A stretch of DNA of 64,000 bases from Emticicia sp. C21 (GCF_003418935.1 NZ_QVMT01000001.1:970063-1034062); one strand, 5' to 3'; positions 19,120 to 31,800 are shown, counted from the stretch's first letter. Translations and numbers: made by a program. Notes: generated by a model from the letters alone, not told the origin.

Positions 19120-19185
19120 CAAAACTAGTCTGAAACAGGCTGTAAGGGCTAACTCAAAATTGCTATTCTATAGCTCATTTTTTAT
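19120..19185 (-). promoter_or_regulatory. LytTR B promoter with paired direct repeats
   Basis: The -7 box TAGTTTTG (19127-19120, minus strand) is identical to that of LytTR A. The upstream repeats begin CTCAAAATTGC (19153) and CTCATTTTTTA (19174), again 21 bp apart, and the first begins 26 positions from the end of the box, exactly as at the other two loci. Confidence 0.6.
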
Positions 19186-19304
19186 ATTCTGTCATTTTTG
19201 GGTAGTTTCAAGGGTATTTTTGCAGGTTTTTACCACTCAATAACTCATGTCCTTATTTTTTTCAATTCCTGGTTTCTATGCTTAACTTTGGTATTGAAAC
19301 TTAT

Positions 19305-19388
19305 ATGTTGATTAGAATTTTCTTTATACAACTGCTTTCTTTCGCTTGTTTGGCTCAAAAGAATTTATTGCAGCCAATTGGTATTACC
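19305..19388 (+). pseudogene. N-terminal remnant of a propeller-type hybrid sensor kinase
   Basis: The 28 residues encoded here contain LLSFACLAQKNLLQPIGIT, which aligns with the start of hybrid kinase 2 (FLSIACVAQQNLWKPITIA): both are a signal peptide followed by the first propeller strand. After that the similarity stops and the frame soon ends. Upstream DNA is also shared: TTTTACCAyTCAATAAyTCA occurs at 19228-19247 and again just upstream of hybrid kinase 2. This looks like the stub of a kinase gene whose sensor part was lost, lying just in front of the intact kinase 1. Confidence 0.6.
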
Positions 19389-19482
19389 AGTAGTAGGAAA
19401 GTAAAAAATGGCTATCGAGAGGCTCAACTAATGAATAAGATTTATTCATTTACGTATAGGCCCCAACACTTTGCATTCTAAT

Positions 19483-19490
19483 TATATTTG
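19483..19490 (+). promoter_or_regulatory. Candidate -7 element of hybrid kinase 1
   Basis: TATATTTG matches TAnnTTTG and lies 54 bp before the start codon. The same octamer sits 27 bp before hybrid kinase 2. No clear -33 element is visible. Confidence 0.35.
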
Positions 19491-19543
19491 TAGAGTGCTA
19501 TCCTAAGGTCTGAATTTAACCCAAACGTAATTCTTTCAAACTC

Positions 19544-22486
19544 ATGCGTCTTGCTGTTGTTTTTGTTAATCTGCTTTTTTCTTTGGTTATATCAGCAATG
19601 CTTCCCATGCCTTCGTCAGGGCAAAAAAGTGTAAGCAATTATTTGCTTTTAAAAGGGCAGACCCGATTCGACAGCTTAGAAGTAAGGCAGGTTTTAATGC
19701 ATGATACGGCAGATAGTCTTACTGTATTTGCTGATATAGAAATCATAAAAGACTATGCGTTTAAAACCAAAGACCCATTGTTAGAAATTTTTGCTGATTA
19801 TTTAAAAAGGAGCTATTATCTCGCTACACAAAAGAGAAGAAAAAACCTTTATGAAGATTTTAAAAATCTGCAATTAGCACTCAAAAAGCAGCCTTTTAGT
19901 CCTCTTACTGAAATGTTTCAGGCAAATATTGAATATAGCATGGGTGTTGTTTCTTACTACGAACGCAAGCAATCTGCTAAAACTATCACACATTTTCTTT
20001 CTGCCGATTTATTATACCGGAAACTCGGTTATGATAAGGTATTGTTTGCAGCAAACAAGTTATCTACTTTGGGTTCTTACTATTATGACAGAGTAAATGA
20101 TTACGACCTGGCGCTCGTCTATCTGCGAGAAGCTGAAAAATATGTTTATAAAACCCCGATTGATGTTCAACGAATACTTCTTTACAGGAATATTGCCAAA
20201 TGTCTGGTTGAAAAGGGACAATATGCTGAAGCCATCAGGTACAATAAACTTGGTATAGCACAGGTTCGTTTAAAGAAAGACAGTGTCAGAATAGGCTCAC
20301 TTAGTGGTAATATCGGCGAGATAATTCTTAACCACTATCCAAATCCACTGGAAGCCGAACCTTACTTTCTGAAAGAACTACAATACAGATTGCACTACAC
20401 CCCTGATGGTGCCGACGACATTGCCAAAGTTTTTGGAAATCTTTGTCTGATAGAGGGACTAAGATATAACCGGGAGAAGGTAAATGACCTCTACAATAAA
20501 GCCATGAATGAGTTGAGGGTATATAATAAAAGTAATGATAATGCTACCATTAATTATGCCTTGAAAGTTATATATAAGAACCGGATGGTTGCCGATACAC
20601 TTCTGGGAGATTATAAAAGTGCCTTCCATTTCCAGGAATTATACAATCAGGTGACATCAGAATTAAATAAGCATGAACTAAAAGTAGTGACTAATGAGGC
20701 ATCAGCCAGGTTTGAATCCGAAAAATTTAAACTTCAGGCCGATTTGGCTAATGAGCAGGCAGAAAATTCGCGCTTCTGGATATTATTTATTTCTCTGTTA
20801 CTTATAGTCGTCATTGTGGGTGCTTACTATATTTATAATTACCAGCGACTAAAAAGAAATAAGCTAGCGCAACAACTCTCATTTGAACTCAAAGAAGCTG
20901 AGAGACTGAGCGAACTGGACATACTCAAAACCCGCTTCTTTGCCAACATCTCGCATGAGTTCCGCACACCTCTTACACTATTGTCTGCTCCTTTATCTGA
21001 TTTCAGTAAAAAATATCCAAACGAACCAATGTTTGGTGTAATGCAACGTAATCTGGTAAGACTACAGAATTTGATTAATCAGATATTGGATTTATCGAAA
21101 CTGGAAGCCGGGAAAATGAAGCCTCAGATACAAGAAGGAGACCTGGCAGCCTTTATCAGGCATCTGGAAGCCTCTTTCGAATCACTTGCGCAAAGCAAAA
21201 ATATCAGCTTTGAATATGATAGGTCTATTAACACATATATAGCGTGTTTTGATGCTGATAAGCTCGAAAAAATTGTCAGTAATTTATTATCCAATGCCTT
21301 TAAGTTTACCCCTGAAAAAGGCAAAATTGCCGTTAAAACCAGCTATTCCGACAAAGATTTTACTATTAATATACAAGATTCAGGCATTGGTATAGAGACA
21401 GAACGACTCCCATTTATTTTCGACCGTTTCTATCAGGTAGAAGATAGTACCTCTCTCAAAAGCTATACCCGTAATTATGAAGGCACAGGTATTGGACTGG
21501 CATTAGTAAAAGAACTGGTAGATGTGCTGAAAGGCAAAATACAGGTAGAAAGTAAGATATCAGTGGGCACAACCTTTACGATAACTATACCCACCGATAA
21601 ATCGACATGGCAGGAATTCATCAGTCAGGAGCCAGGACCTACTAATGACGATGAAAAAGCAAAAGCTGAAATCATTGTAGTCAATGGCAAGAATAGTAAC
21701 CCAAAAGCTATTGAAAAACCGATTGATACCGAACAACCAATTTTATTGATTATTGAAGACAATGAAGATTTACGAGCTTACATCAGAAGCCACTTTGAGT
21801 TGTCGTATCAGATTATAGAAGCTATTGATGGGCAAGATGGCTACGAAAAAGCATTAGCGTTTATCCCCGATTTAGTGATTTGTGATCTGATGATGCCCAG
21901 GCTTGATGGTTTTGAATTCTGTAAACTGGTTAAATCTGATATTCGTACTAATCATATTTCGGTAATTATGCTGACAGCCCGTGCCGCACTTGAAGACCGA
22001 TTGGAAGGCCTTGAATTAGGAGCCGATGATTATCTGGCTAAGCCATTTAATACAGAGGAGCTACAAACCAGAGTAAGAAATCTGATTAATATCAGGCAAA
22101 CACTTCAACAAAAATACAGTCAGACTATTGTTGCACCATTGCCTGTGAATGAAGCGAAACTCATGAGCTTGGATGAACAGTTTTTGCAAAAACTTTATGA
22201 CATCATTGACAGAAATCTACAAAACACTGATTTCAATACCAATCAGCTGGCTGATGAAGTGAATATGACTGCCGGACAATTGCGCCGTAAGCTAAAAGCC
22301 ATTACCGACCAGAATATCATTGAATTTATACGTAACTATCGGTTACAAAAAGCAGCCATACTCTTGCAGAACAAATCGGTCAGTGTATCAGATGTAGGCT
22401 ATCAGGTAGGTTTTGAAAATTTATCCTACTTCTCAAAAATGTTCTTTGAAACATTCGGTAAATACCCTTCGGAGTGGAATAATTGA
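19544..22486 (+). CDS. Hybrid sensor kinase 1: TPR sensor, HisKA, HATPase, receiver, AraC HTH (980 aa)
   Basis: This is a one-protein two-component system. Residues 1 to about 27 are a signal peptide. Residues 30-400 are helical TPR-like repeats that should lie in the periplasm, followed by one membrane segment (about 410-432, WILFISLLLIVVIVG). In the cytoplasm come the HisKA domain with the phospho-acceptor in ISHEFRTPL (His471), the ATPase domain (NLLSNAFKF, DSGIGI, GTGIGLALV), a receiver with phospho-acceptor Asp781 (VICDLMMPRLDG) and a C-terminal AraC helix-turn-helix ending YPSEWNN. The kinase-to-HTH half is very similar to hybrid kinase 2, but the sensor is unrelated. It diverges from LytTR B and giant gene 1. 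Proteins of this build in Bacteroidetes often control surface nutrient systems; here the target is inferred to be the adjacent module. Confidence 0.92.
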   Translation: MRLAVVFVNLLFSLVISAMLPMPSSGQKSVSNYLLLKGQTRFDSLEVRQVLMHDTADSLTVFADIEIIKDYAFKTKDPLLEIFADYLKRSYYLATQKRRKNLYEDFKNLQLALKKQPFSPLTEMFQANIEYSMGVVSYYERKQSAKTITHFLSADLLYRKLGYDKVLFAANKLSTLGSYYYDRVNDYDLALVYLREAEKYVYKTPIDVQRILLYRNIAKCLVEKGQYAEAIRYNKLGIAQVRLKKDSVRIGSLSGNIGEIILNHYPNPLEAEPYFLKELQYRLHYTPDGADDIAKVFGNLCLIEGLRYNREKVNDLYNKAMNELRVYNKSNDNATINYALKVIYKNRMVADTLLGDYKSAFHFQELYNQVTSELNKHELKVVTNEASARFESEKFKLQADLANEQAENSRFWILFISLLLIVVIVGAYYIYNYQRLKRNKLAQQLSFELKEAERLSELDILKTRFFANISHEFRTPLTLLSAPLSDFSKKYPNEPMFGVMQRNLVRLQNLINQILDLSKLEAGKMKPQIQEGDLAAFIRHLEASFESLAQSKNISFEYDRSINTYIACFDADKLEKIVSNLLSNAFKFTPEKGKIAVKTSYSDKDFTINIQDSGIGIETERLPFIFDRFYQVEDSTSLKSYTRNYEGTGIGLALVKELVDVLKGKIQVESKISVGTTFTITIPTDKSTWQEFISQEPGPTNDDEKAKAEIIVVNGKNSNPKAIEKPIDTEQPILLIIEDNEDLRAYIRSHFELSYQIIEAIDGQDGYEKALAFIPDLVICDLMMPRLDGFEFCKLVKSDIRTNHISVIMLTARAALEDRLEGLELGADDYLAKPFNTEELQTRVRNLINIRQTLQQKYSQTIVAPLPVNEAKLMSLDEQFLQKLYDIIDRNLQNTDFNTNQLADEVNMTAGQLRRKLKAITDQNIIEFIRNYRLQKAAILLQNKSVSVSDVGYQVGFENLSYFSKMFFETFGKYPSEWNN

Positions 22487-22501
22487 ATGTCTTAAGTTTG
22501 T

Positions 22502-22590
22502 GACCTCGACTGCGCGTACCGGACTACGCGTCGCGCCCGCATCTAAAGGTCAGGAAACTTATATTCCATTAAAGAGTGACCTCGCCGGGA
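22502..22590 (-). repeat. tRNA-Arg-derived boundary repeat Y
   Basis: This 89-bp stretch begins 15 bp after the hybrid kinase 1 stop. It holds, on the minus strand, the tRNA 3' tail CCCGGCGAGGTCA, a degraded anticodon arm and a GC-rich palindromic insert, ending in another CGAGGTC. It matches Z (46948-47036) over its full length and stops at the same base in the T-loop, followed here by unrelated DNA. Confidence 0.75.
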
Positions 22591-22654
22591 CACATAACTT
22601 TCTTTTTCTTTACAACTTATCCTTACTTAATCATACTAACTATCAGCTAATTAC

Positions 22655-22831
22655 ACTTTCTTGACACAAGAAAAAAGTAAGATAAGTTAAGATTAGTAAA
22701 AGAAATTCGTCTGCAATGTCGTCTGCATTCTTAGAGTGTCATTACACATTATAAAGACAGAATTTAGCAAGATAAAAATCACTAAACTCTGTCTTTTGAA
22801 TTGCATCAGAAAAAAACGTTACGCTTTCATA
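22655..22831. repeat. 177-bp flank of giant gene 2, duplicate of 4001-4177
   Basis: It aligns base for base, without indels, to the 3' flank of giant gene 1, including the TCTTG/CAAGA hairpin, the TCGTCTGCA pair and the terminator. The 22487-22831 gap otherwise holds only repeat Y and about 65 bp of AT-rich DNA with no recognisable content. Confidence 0.8.
22753..22796 (-). terminator. Terminator of the second giant gene
   Basis: AAAGACAGAATTTAG pairs with CTAAACTCTGTCTTT with one mismatched position, which a G-U pair can accommodate in one strand. It lies 36 bp past the stop of giant gene 2, in the same position as the terminator of giant gene 1. Confidence 0.7.
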
Positions 22832-25800
22832 TCAATTATTGCACCCCTGAATCTGCGCTTTAAAGACACTTCCTTCTCTTGATTCAAATCCCGGATTCAA
22901 TATAATAGCCTTCCCTGCATTGTATGTTACATTGGCCGGAGAAGTAATCTTGTTATCTGCGTTAATCTGTACGGATGCCTGTTCGGTGACAGTCCCTGTA
23001 TTAATATCAGCTGTCAGATTCTTTGTTGCTGGGGTAACCGACAAGTATTGCATAGTCGGGTTACTGGCAACCACTTGATTAGAGGAAGCTACCCGAATCA
23101 GATATTTCCCGGTTGCTGAAAGATTCTGTGGCAGCTGGCTGGTAATTGTTCCGGCTGCTGTAGTCGTCCCTATCACAACTGGATTAGTAAATCCGCCCGT
23201 TGAATCTGATAACTGAATCTTGAAGAGGTTACTTGAATCAAATGAGCCTGTTGTTGCAAAGGTCACATCAACCGTACTGCCTGCACACAAACGGTTGTTA
23301 GGAACAGTCGGTGCATGAATCACGGCCATTGTGCCCACCACTGTAAAGGTTGTCACCACAGGACCATAGACTGTACCCCCTACCCGGTTATCCTCTGCAT
23401 AGCCTGTTACGGTCATAGTATAGGTACCGGGAATCAGATTACGACCATACACATTAACGCCCAGGTTGTCAAAGACCGCATAAGGTTCTACATTCTGTAA
23501 GATAGTCCAGTTAATTTCAGGGCCTGTGATGGTTAAATCAACACTGCCGATTGAAATAGTCGGACATATCGGCTTGGCAATAATTGAGACTTGTTCAGGA
23601 ACCTGCTGGATAACCATGCCATCTTTTAATGAGAACATATTCTGATAAGGGTCTCCTGATTTTACATACTGCAAATCAACTACCTGCACACAAGGGTCTA
23701 TTCCACTGACAATAACCTGGGTAGTAGCCGTAGCAGAGCAAGCATTGTTAGAAACAGTAACTGTATAGACTCCACCATTATCCGCTATAGCATTGGGGAT
23801 AACAGGGTTTTGAATCGAACTGGTAAATGAAGCTGGTCCTGCCCAACTATAAGAGGTGCCGCCAGAAGCATTTAATTGAATAGTCTGACCAATAGCATAA
23901 GGGCCAGTATTACTAGCCTGAGCATTTGGTGGAGTAACAATTTGCAGACCCGTAACAGCAGCGCTTGCGACACTTGTGCAAGAACCAACTGTACAAGTAG
24001 CGCTTATACTATAAGTACCTACACTCGAAAGTGTCATACTTGTACCTGATGCTCCTGTTGACCAGTTAACAGTTCCTGCGCATCCGCTCGCCGTTAAAGT
24101 CAACGTACTTGGCGCACAAACTACCTTTGGATTAGGTGCTGTGATGGTTGGCGCACTCGGTTGAGTGACTATTTGTAAGCCTGTTACTGCTGCGCTAGCA
24201 ACGCTCGTACAAGAGCCAACTGTACAAGTAGCAGAGATAGAATAAGCACCTACAGATGAAAGTGTCAGACTTGTACCTGATGCACTATTCGACCAAGTCA
24301 CTGTTCCTGTACAACCACTCGCTGTCAATGTTAAAGTATTTGGTGCACAAACTACTTTTGGGTTCGGCGCTGTTATAATTGGTGCTGATGGTTGAGTGAC
24401 TATTTGTAAGCCTGTTACGGCTGTACTTGCAGGGGAAGTACAACTGCCAACTGTACATGTAGCAGTAATACTATAGGTACCCACACTTGAAAGGGTAAGG
24501 CTTGTGCCTGATGCTCCTGTTGACCAGTTAACCGTTCCTGCGCATCCGCTCGCTGTTAAAGTCAATGTACTTGGCGCACAGACCACTTTTGGATTGGGTG
24601 TCGTAATCGTTGGAGCACTTGGTTGGCTAACAATTTGTAAACCTGTTATTGCTGTGCTTGCAGGGGAGGTACAACTGCCTACTGTACAAGTAGCGGTAAT
24701 ACTATAAGTACCAACACTTGATAAAACTAAACTTATACCTGTTGAACCATTCGACCAGTTAACTGTTCCTGCACAACCGCTGGCTGTTAAAGTTAAAGTA
24801 CTTGGTGCGCAGACTACTTTTGGATTCGGTGCGGTAATGGTTGGCGCGCTTGGTTGAGTGACTATTTGCAAACCTGTTACAGTAGTGCTAGGTACACTCG
24901 TACAATTGCCTACGGTACAAGTAGCAGAGATAGAATAAGTACCTACAGATGAAAGTGTCAGACTTGTACCTGATGAACTTGTTGACCAAGTCACTGTTCC
25001 TGCACAACCGCTGACTGTTAAAGTTAAAGTGCTTGGCGCACACACTACTTTTGGATTAGGTGCGGTAATGGTTGGGGCTGATGGTTGAGTGACTATTTGC
25101 AAACCTGTCACTGCAGTACTTGCAGGAGATGTACAACTGCCAACTGTACAAGTAGCTGAGATAGAATAAGTGCCCACACTCGAAAGTATCAGACTTGTGC
25201 CCGACGAACTATTTGACCAGTTCACTGTTCCTGCACAACCACTGGCTGTTAAGGTTAAAGTGCTTGGCGCACACACTACTTTTGGATTAGGTGCGGTAAT
25301 CGTTGGAGCACTCGGTTGAGTGACTATTTGTAAGCCTGTTACGGCCGTACTTGCAGGAGAAGTACAACTACCAACAGTACAAGTAGCAGTTATTGAATAA
25401 GTACCGACACTTGAAAGAGTAAGACTTGTACCTGTTGAACCATTCGACCAGTTAACTGTACCTGCACAACCGCTGGCTGTTAAAGTTAAAGTACTTGGTG
25501 CGCAGACTACTTTTGGATTCGGTGCTGCGATAATTGGCGAACTCGGTTGAGCGACGATTTGTAAACCTGTTACCTCAGCACTTGCAGGGGAAGTACAACT
25601 GCCTACTGTACAAGTAGCTGAAATGCTATATGTTCCCGCACTCGAAAGTGTCAGACTTGTACCAGATGAACTTGTTGACCAAGTCACTGTTCCTGCACAG
25701 CCGCTCGCCGTTAAAGTCAATGTACTTGGCGAACAGACTATTTTTGGATTAGGCGCTGTGATGGTTGGCGCACTCGGTTGAGTGACGATTTGTAAGCCTG

Positions 25801-28800
25801 TTACAGCTGTGCTTGCAGGAGAAATACAACTACCGACAGTACAAGTAGCAGTTATTGAATAAGTGCCTACAGATGAAAGTGTCAGACTTGTACCTGAAGA
25901 ACCATTTGACCATGTCACTGTCCCTGCGCATCCGCTAGCTGTCAAGAGTAAAGTACTTGGCGCACAAACTACTTTTGGATTCGGTGCTGTGATGGTTGGG
26001 GCGGCTGGTTGAGTGACTATTTGCAAACCTGTTACAGCTGTGCTTGCAGGGGATGTACAGCTTCCAACTGTACAAGTAGCTGAAATCGAATAAGTACCAA
26101 CACTTGATAAAACTAAACTTGTGCCTGTTGCTCCTGTTGACCAGTTAACTGTTCCAGCACATCCACTCGCTGTCAATGTTAAAGTGCTTGGTGCACACAC
26201 TACTTTTGGACTAGGTACTGTGATAGTTGGTGCGCTCGGCTGAGTGACTATTTGCAAACCTGTTACTGCTGTGCTTGCAGAGGAAGTACAACTGCCAATT
26301 GTACATGTAGCAGTTATTGAATAAGTTCCTACACTTGAAAGAGTAAGACTTGTGCCTGTTGCTCCTGTTGACCATGTCACTATTCCTGCACAGCCGCTAG
26401 CTGTTAAGGTTAAAGTGCTTGGCGCACACACTACTTTTGGATTAGGTGCGGTAATCGTTGGAGCACTCGGTTGAGTGACTATTTGTAAGCCTGTTACTGC
26501 TGTACTATTTACACTTGTACAACTTCCAACTGTACAAGTAGCTGTGATAGAATAAGTGCCCACACTTGAAAGAGTAAGGCTTGTACCTGATGAACCATTC
26601 GACCAAGTCACTGTTCCTGCACAGCCGCTGGCTGTCAGTGTTAAAGTACTTGGTGCACACACTACTTTTGGATTAGGTGCTGTGATGATTGGCGCGCTCG
26701 GTTGAGAAACTATTTGTAAGCCTGTTACTGCTGTGCTTGCAGGGGAAGTACAAATTCCAACTGTACAAGTAGCTGTAATGCTATATGTGCCTATACTTGA
26801 AAGTGTCAGGCTTGTGCCTATTGCGCCTGTTGACCAAGTTACTGTTCCTGCACAGCCACTTCCCGTTAATGTAAGTGTGCCTGGTGCACATACTACTTTT
26901 GGATTCGGTGCAGTAATTGTTGGAGCAGACGGTTGATTAACAATTTGTAAGCCTGTCACTGTAGTACTTGCAGGAGAAGTACAATTGCCAACTGTACAAG
27001 TAGCAGAAATTGAATAGGTGCCTACACTTGAAAGCATCAGGCTTGTACCTGAAGAGCCATTTGACCAATTGACTCCTCCCCTACATCCGCTAGCGGTTAA
27101 TATAAGTGTGTTTGGCGAACACACTACTTTTGGATTCGGTGCATTTACTGTGGGGGCTGCTGGTTGAGTGATAATTTGTAGACCAGTCACAGCTGTACTT
27201 GAAGGAGAAGTACAACTGCCAACAGTACAAATAGCTGTAATGCTATAAGTACCCACATTTGTAAGTGTGATACTTGTGCCACTTCCACCATTCGACCAGT
27301 TTACAGTTCCTGCACAACCACTGGCTGTTAAGGTCAATGTATTTGGTGCACAAACTACTTTTGGATTAGGAGCTGTGATAGTTGGTGCAGACGGCACAGA
27401 ACTTTCAACAGTTACAGAAGTTGTAGCCGTTGCTGTACATCCATTATCACCAGTTACCGTAACTGTATAGGTTCCTGGAGTACTAATAGTAGCTGTGGCA
27501 TCGGTACCTAATCCATTTGACCATTGGTAGGTAGGTGTTACCCCGCTCCCATTAGCTGTTCTTGTCACCGAAGCAATATTACATGATAAATTAATATTTC
27601 CTGTAATGATAACCGTTGGTGGTGCTACAATTTGTAATCCTGTTACTGCCTGACTTGTAAGAGAAGTACAAGTTCCCACCGTACAGGTTGCTGTAATGCT
27701 ATAAGTTCCTACACTTGAAAGTGTAATACTTGTGCCACTTCCACCATTCGACCAGTTTACTGTGCCTGCACATCCACTGGCTGTTAAAGTCAATGTATTT
27801 GGTGCACATACTACTTTTGAATTAAGGGCTGTAATGGTTGGCGTAGATGGTTGAGCAACAATTTGCAAACCTGTTACAGCCTGACTTACAGGGGATATAC
27901 AACTGCCCACTGTACAAGTGGCTGTAATACTATAAGTTCCCACCGAAGAAAGCGTGAGACTTGTACCACTTCCACCATTCGACCAGTTGACAGTTCCACC
28001 ACATCCACTAGCTGTTAAAGTTAAGGTGCCTGGTGAACATACTACTTTTGGATTGGGGGCGGTAATGGTTGGTGCAGACGGTTGGGTAAAAATCTGCAAA
28101 TCCGTAACTGCTAAACTTGCTGGAGATGTACAACTGTCCACTGTACAAGTTGCTGTAATACTATAAGTTCCCACCGATGAAAGTGTCAGACTTGTGCCAC
28201 TTCCACCATTCGACCAGTTCACTGTTCCTCCACAACCGCTCGCTGTCAAAGTCAATGTATTTGGTGCACACACTACTTTTGAATTAGGAGTTGTAATGGT
28301 TGGCGCAGATGGTTGTGAAATAATCTGTAGACCTGTCACTGCAGTACTTGCAGGGGAAGTACAACTACCTACTGTACAAGTTGCTGTGATGCTATAAGTT
28401 CCAACTGATGAAAGTGTGATACTTGTGCCACTTCCACCATTCGACCAGTTTACAGTTCCTCCACAGCCACTGGCTGTTAAAGTTAATGTATTTGGCGCAC
28501 ATACTACTTTTGGATTAGGGGCAGTTATGTTTGGTGCTGATGGTTGATTAACAATCTGTAAACCTGTTACAGCATTGCTAGATGGAGAAGTGCAACTTCC
28601 CAATGTACAGGTCGCCGTAATGCTATAAGTACCTACACTTGAAAGTGTGATACTTGTGCCACTTCCGCCATTCGACCAGTTTACAATTCCACCACATCCA
28701 CTGGCAGTTAAAGTCAATGTATTAGGTGCACAAACTACTTTTGGTGTTGGTGCCGTAATGGTTGGCGCAGATGGTTGAGCAATAATCTGCAGACCTGTTA

Positions 28801-31800
28801 CAGTCTGACTTATCGAAGATGTACAACTACTTACTGTACAGGTTGCTGAAATACTATAAGTACCTAAGCTTGATAAAACTAAACTTGTTGCTGCTGCTCC
28901 TGTTGACCAGTTCACAGTTCCTGCACAGCCGCTTGCTGTCAGCGTTAAAGTGTTTGGTGCACAGACTACTTTTGGATTCGGCGCGGTAATGGTTGGAGCA
29001 GATGGTTGAGTGACTATTTGCAAACCTGTTATAACACTACTAGCAACACTCGTACAAGAACCAACTGTACAAGTAGCAGAGATAGAATAAGTGCCTACGC
29101 TTGAAAGAGTCAAACCTGTACCTGATGCTCCTGTTGACCAATTAACAGTTCCTGCGCATCCGCTCGCCGTTAAAGTCAACGTACTTGGCGCACAAACTAC
29201 TTTTGGATTAGGCGCTGTAATCGTAGGTGCACTCGGTTGAGTGACTATTTGCAAACCTGTTACAGCTGTGCTTGCAGGGGATGTACAACTGCCAACTGTA
29301 CAAGTAGCAGTTATTGAATAAGTACCGACACTTGAAAGAGTAAGGCTTGTACCTGATGAACCATTAGACCAAGTCACTGTTCCTGCACAACCGCTGGCTG
29401 TTAAGGTTAAAGTGCTTGGCGCACACACTACTTTTGGATTAGGCGCTGTAATCGTTGGGGCGGATGGCTGACTTACAATTTGCAAGCCTGTGATTGTTTC
29501 ACTAGGTACGCTTGTACAACTTCCGACCGTACAAGTAGCTGAAATGCTATATGTTCCCACACTCGAAAGCGTCAGACTCGTGCCCGATGAGCTATTCGAC
29601 CAAGTTACTGTTCCTGCACAGCCGCTCGCCGTTAAAGTCAATGTACTTGGCGCACATACTACTTTTGGATTTGGTGCTGTAATCGTTGGGGCACTTGGTT
29701 GATTGACTATTTGCAAACCTGTTACGGCCGTGCTAGCTACACTTGTACAAGAACCAACAGTACAAGTAGCAGAGATAGAATAAGTGCCTACACTTGAGAG
29801 GCTTAGGCTTGTACCTGATGACCCATTCGACCAATTAACTGTCCCTGCACAACCACTGGCTGTCAGTGTTAAAGTACTTGGTGCACACACTACTTTTGGA
29901 TTGGGTGCTGTGATAGTCGGGGCTAATGGTTGACTTACTATTTGCAAACCTGTTACGGTCGTACTAGCTATACTCGTACAACTTCCAACTGTACATGTAG
30001 CAGTAATACTATAGGTACCCACACTTGAAAGGGTAAGGCTTGAACCTGATGCACCTGTTGACCAATTCACTGCTCCTGCACAGCCGCTAGCCTTTAAAGT
30101 CAATGTACTTGGTGCACACACTACTTTTGGGTTCGGCGCTGTTATAATTGGTGCTGATGGTTGAGTGACTATTTGTAAGCCTGTTACGGCTGTACTTGCA
30201 GGGGAAGTACAACTGCCAACTGTACAAGTAGCGGTAATACTATAAGTACCAACACTTGATAAAACTAAACTTGTACCTGTTGAACCATTCGACCAGTTAA
30301 CTGTTCCTGTACAACCGCTGGCTATTAAAGTCAAAGTGCTTGGTGCGCAAACTACTTTTGGATTAGGTGCTGTAATTGTTGGTGCTGATGGTTGACTTAA
30401 GATTTGTAAGCCTGTCACAACTGCGCTTGCAGGAGAAGTACAATTGCCAACTGTACAAGTAGCAGTGATAGAATAAGTGCCTACGCTAGAAAGTGTCAGA
30501 CTTATGCCTGATGAACCATTCGACCAAGTCACTGTTCCTGCACAACCACTGGCTGTTAAGGTTAAAGTACCTGGCGCACACACTACTTTTGGATTAGGCG
30601 CTGTGATGGTTGGCGCACTCGGTTGAGTGACTATTTGTAAGCCTGTTACTGCTGCGCTAGCAGGGGAAGTACAACTTCCAACTGTACAAGTAGCTGAAAT
30701 GCTATATGTTCCCACACTCGAAAGTGTCAGACTTATGCCTGATGAACCATTCGACCAAGCCACTGTTCCTGCACAACCACTGGCTGTTAAGGTTAAAGTA
30801 CCTGGCGCACACACTACTTTTGGATTAGGTGAGGTAACTGTTGGCGCGCTCGGTTGAGTAACTATTTGCAAACCTGTTACTGCTGAGCTTGCAGGGGAAG
30901 TACAAATTCCAACTGTACAAGTAGCAGTTATTGAATAAGTGCCCACACTCGAAAGTGTCAGACTTGTGCCAGACGAACCATTTGACCAAGTAACTGTTCC
31001 TGCACAACCGCTGGCTGTTAAGGTTAAAGTGCTTGGCGCACATACTACTTTTGGATTAGGCGCTGTAATCGTAGGTGCACTCGGTTGAGTGACTATTTGC
31101 AAACCTGTTACTGCCGTGCTAGCTACACTTGCACAAGAACCAACAGTACAAGTAGCAGAGATAGAATAAGTCCCTACAGATGAAAGTGTCAGACTTGTAC
31201 CTGATGAACCATTCGACCAGTTCACTGTTCCTGCACAACCGCTGGCTATTAAAGTCAAAGTGCCTGGTGAGCAAACTACTTTTGGATTAGGTGCGGTAAT
31301 GGTTGGAGCAGATGGTTGGCTAACGATTTGTAAGTCTGTTACGGCCGTACTTGCAGGAGAAGTACAACTGCCAACCGTACAAGTAGCAGTTATTGAATAA
31401 GTGCCTACACTCGAAAGTGTAAGACTTGTACCTGATGAACCATTTGACCAATTAACTGTTCCTGCACAACCGCTGGCTGTTAAGGTTAAAGTGCCTGGTG
31501 CGCAGACTACTTTTGGATTAGGCGCTGTGATGGTTGGTGCATCAGGAACGGTGCTCTCAACAGTAACTGAAGTTGTGGCAATAGCTGTGCAATTATTGGC
31601 GCCTGTTACAGTAACAGTATAAGTACCCGCAGAGGTAATAGTAGCTATGGCATTAGTACCCAAACCATTTGACCATTGATAAGTTAGCAATATGCCACTC
31701 CCACTAGCAGTTCTGGTTACAGAAGCAGTAGTACAAGATAAGTTAATATTCCCTGAAATAGTGACAGTTGGCGGTGTAACGATTTGTAAACCTGTCACTG

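Noticed and set aside
22413-22664. Plus-strand 83-codon frame overlapping the end of hybrid kinase 1
   Set aside because: It begins inside the kinase in another frame and continues into the tRNA-derived repeat.
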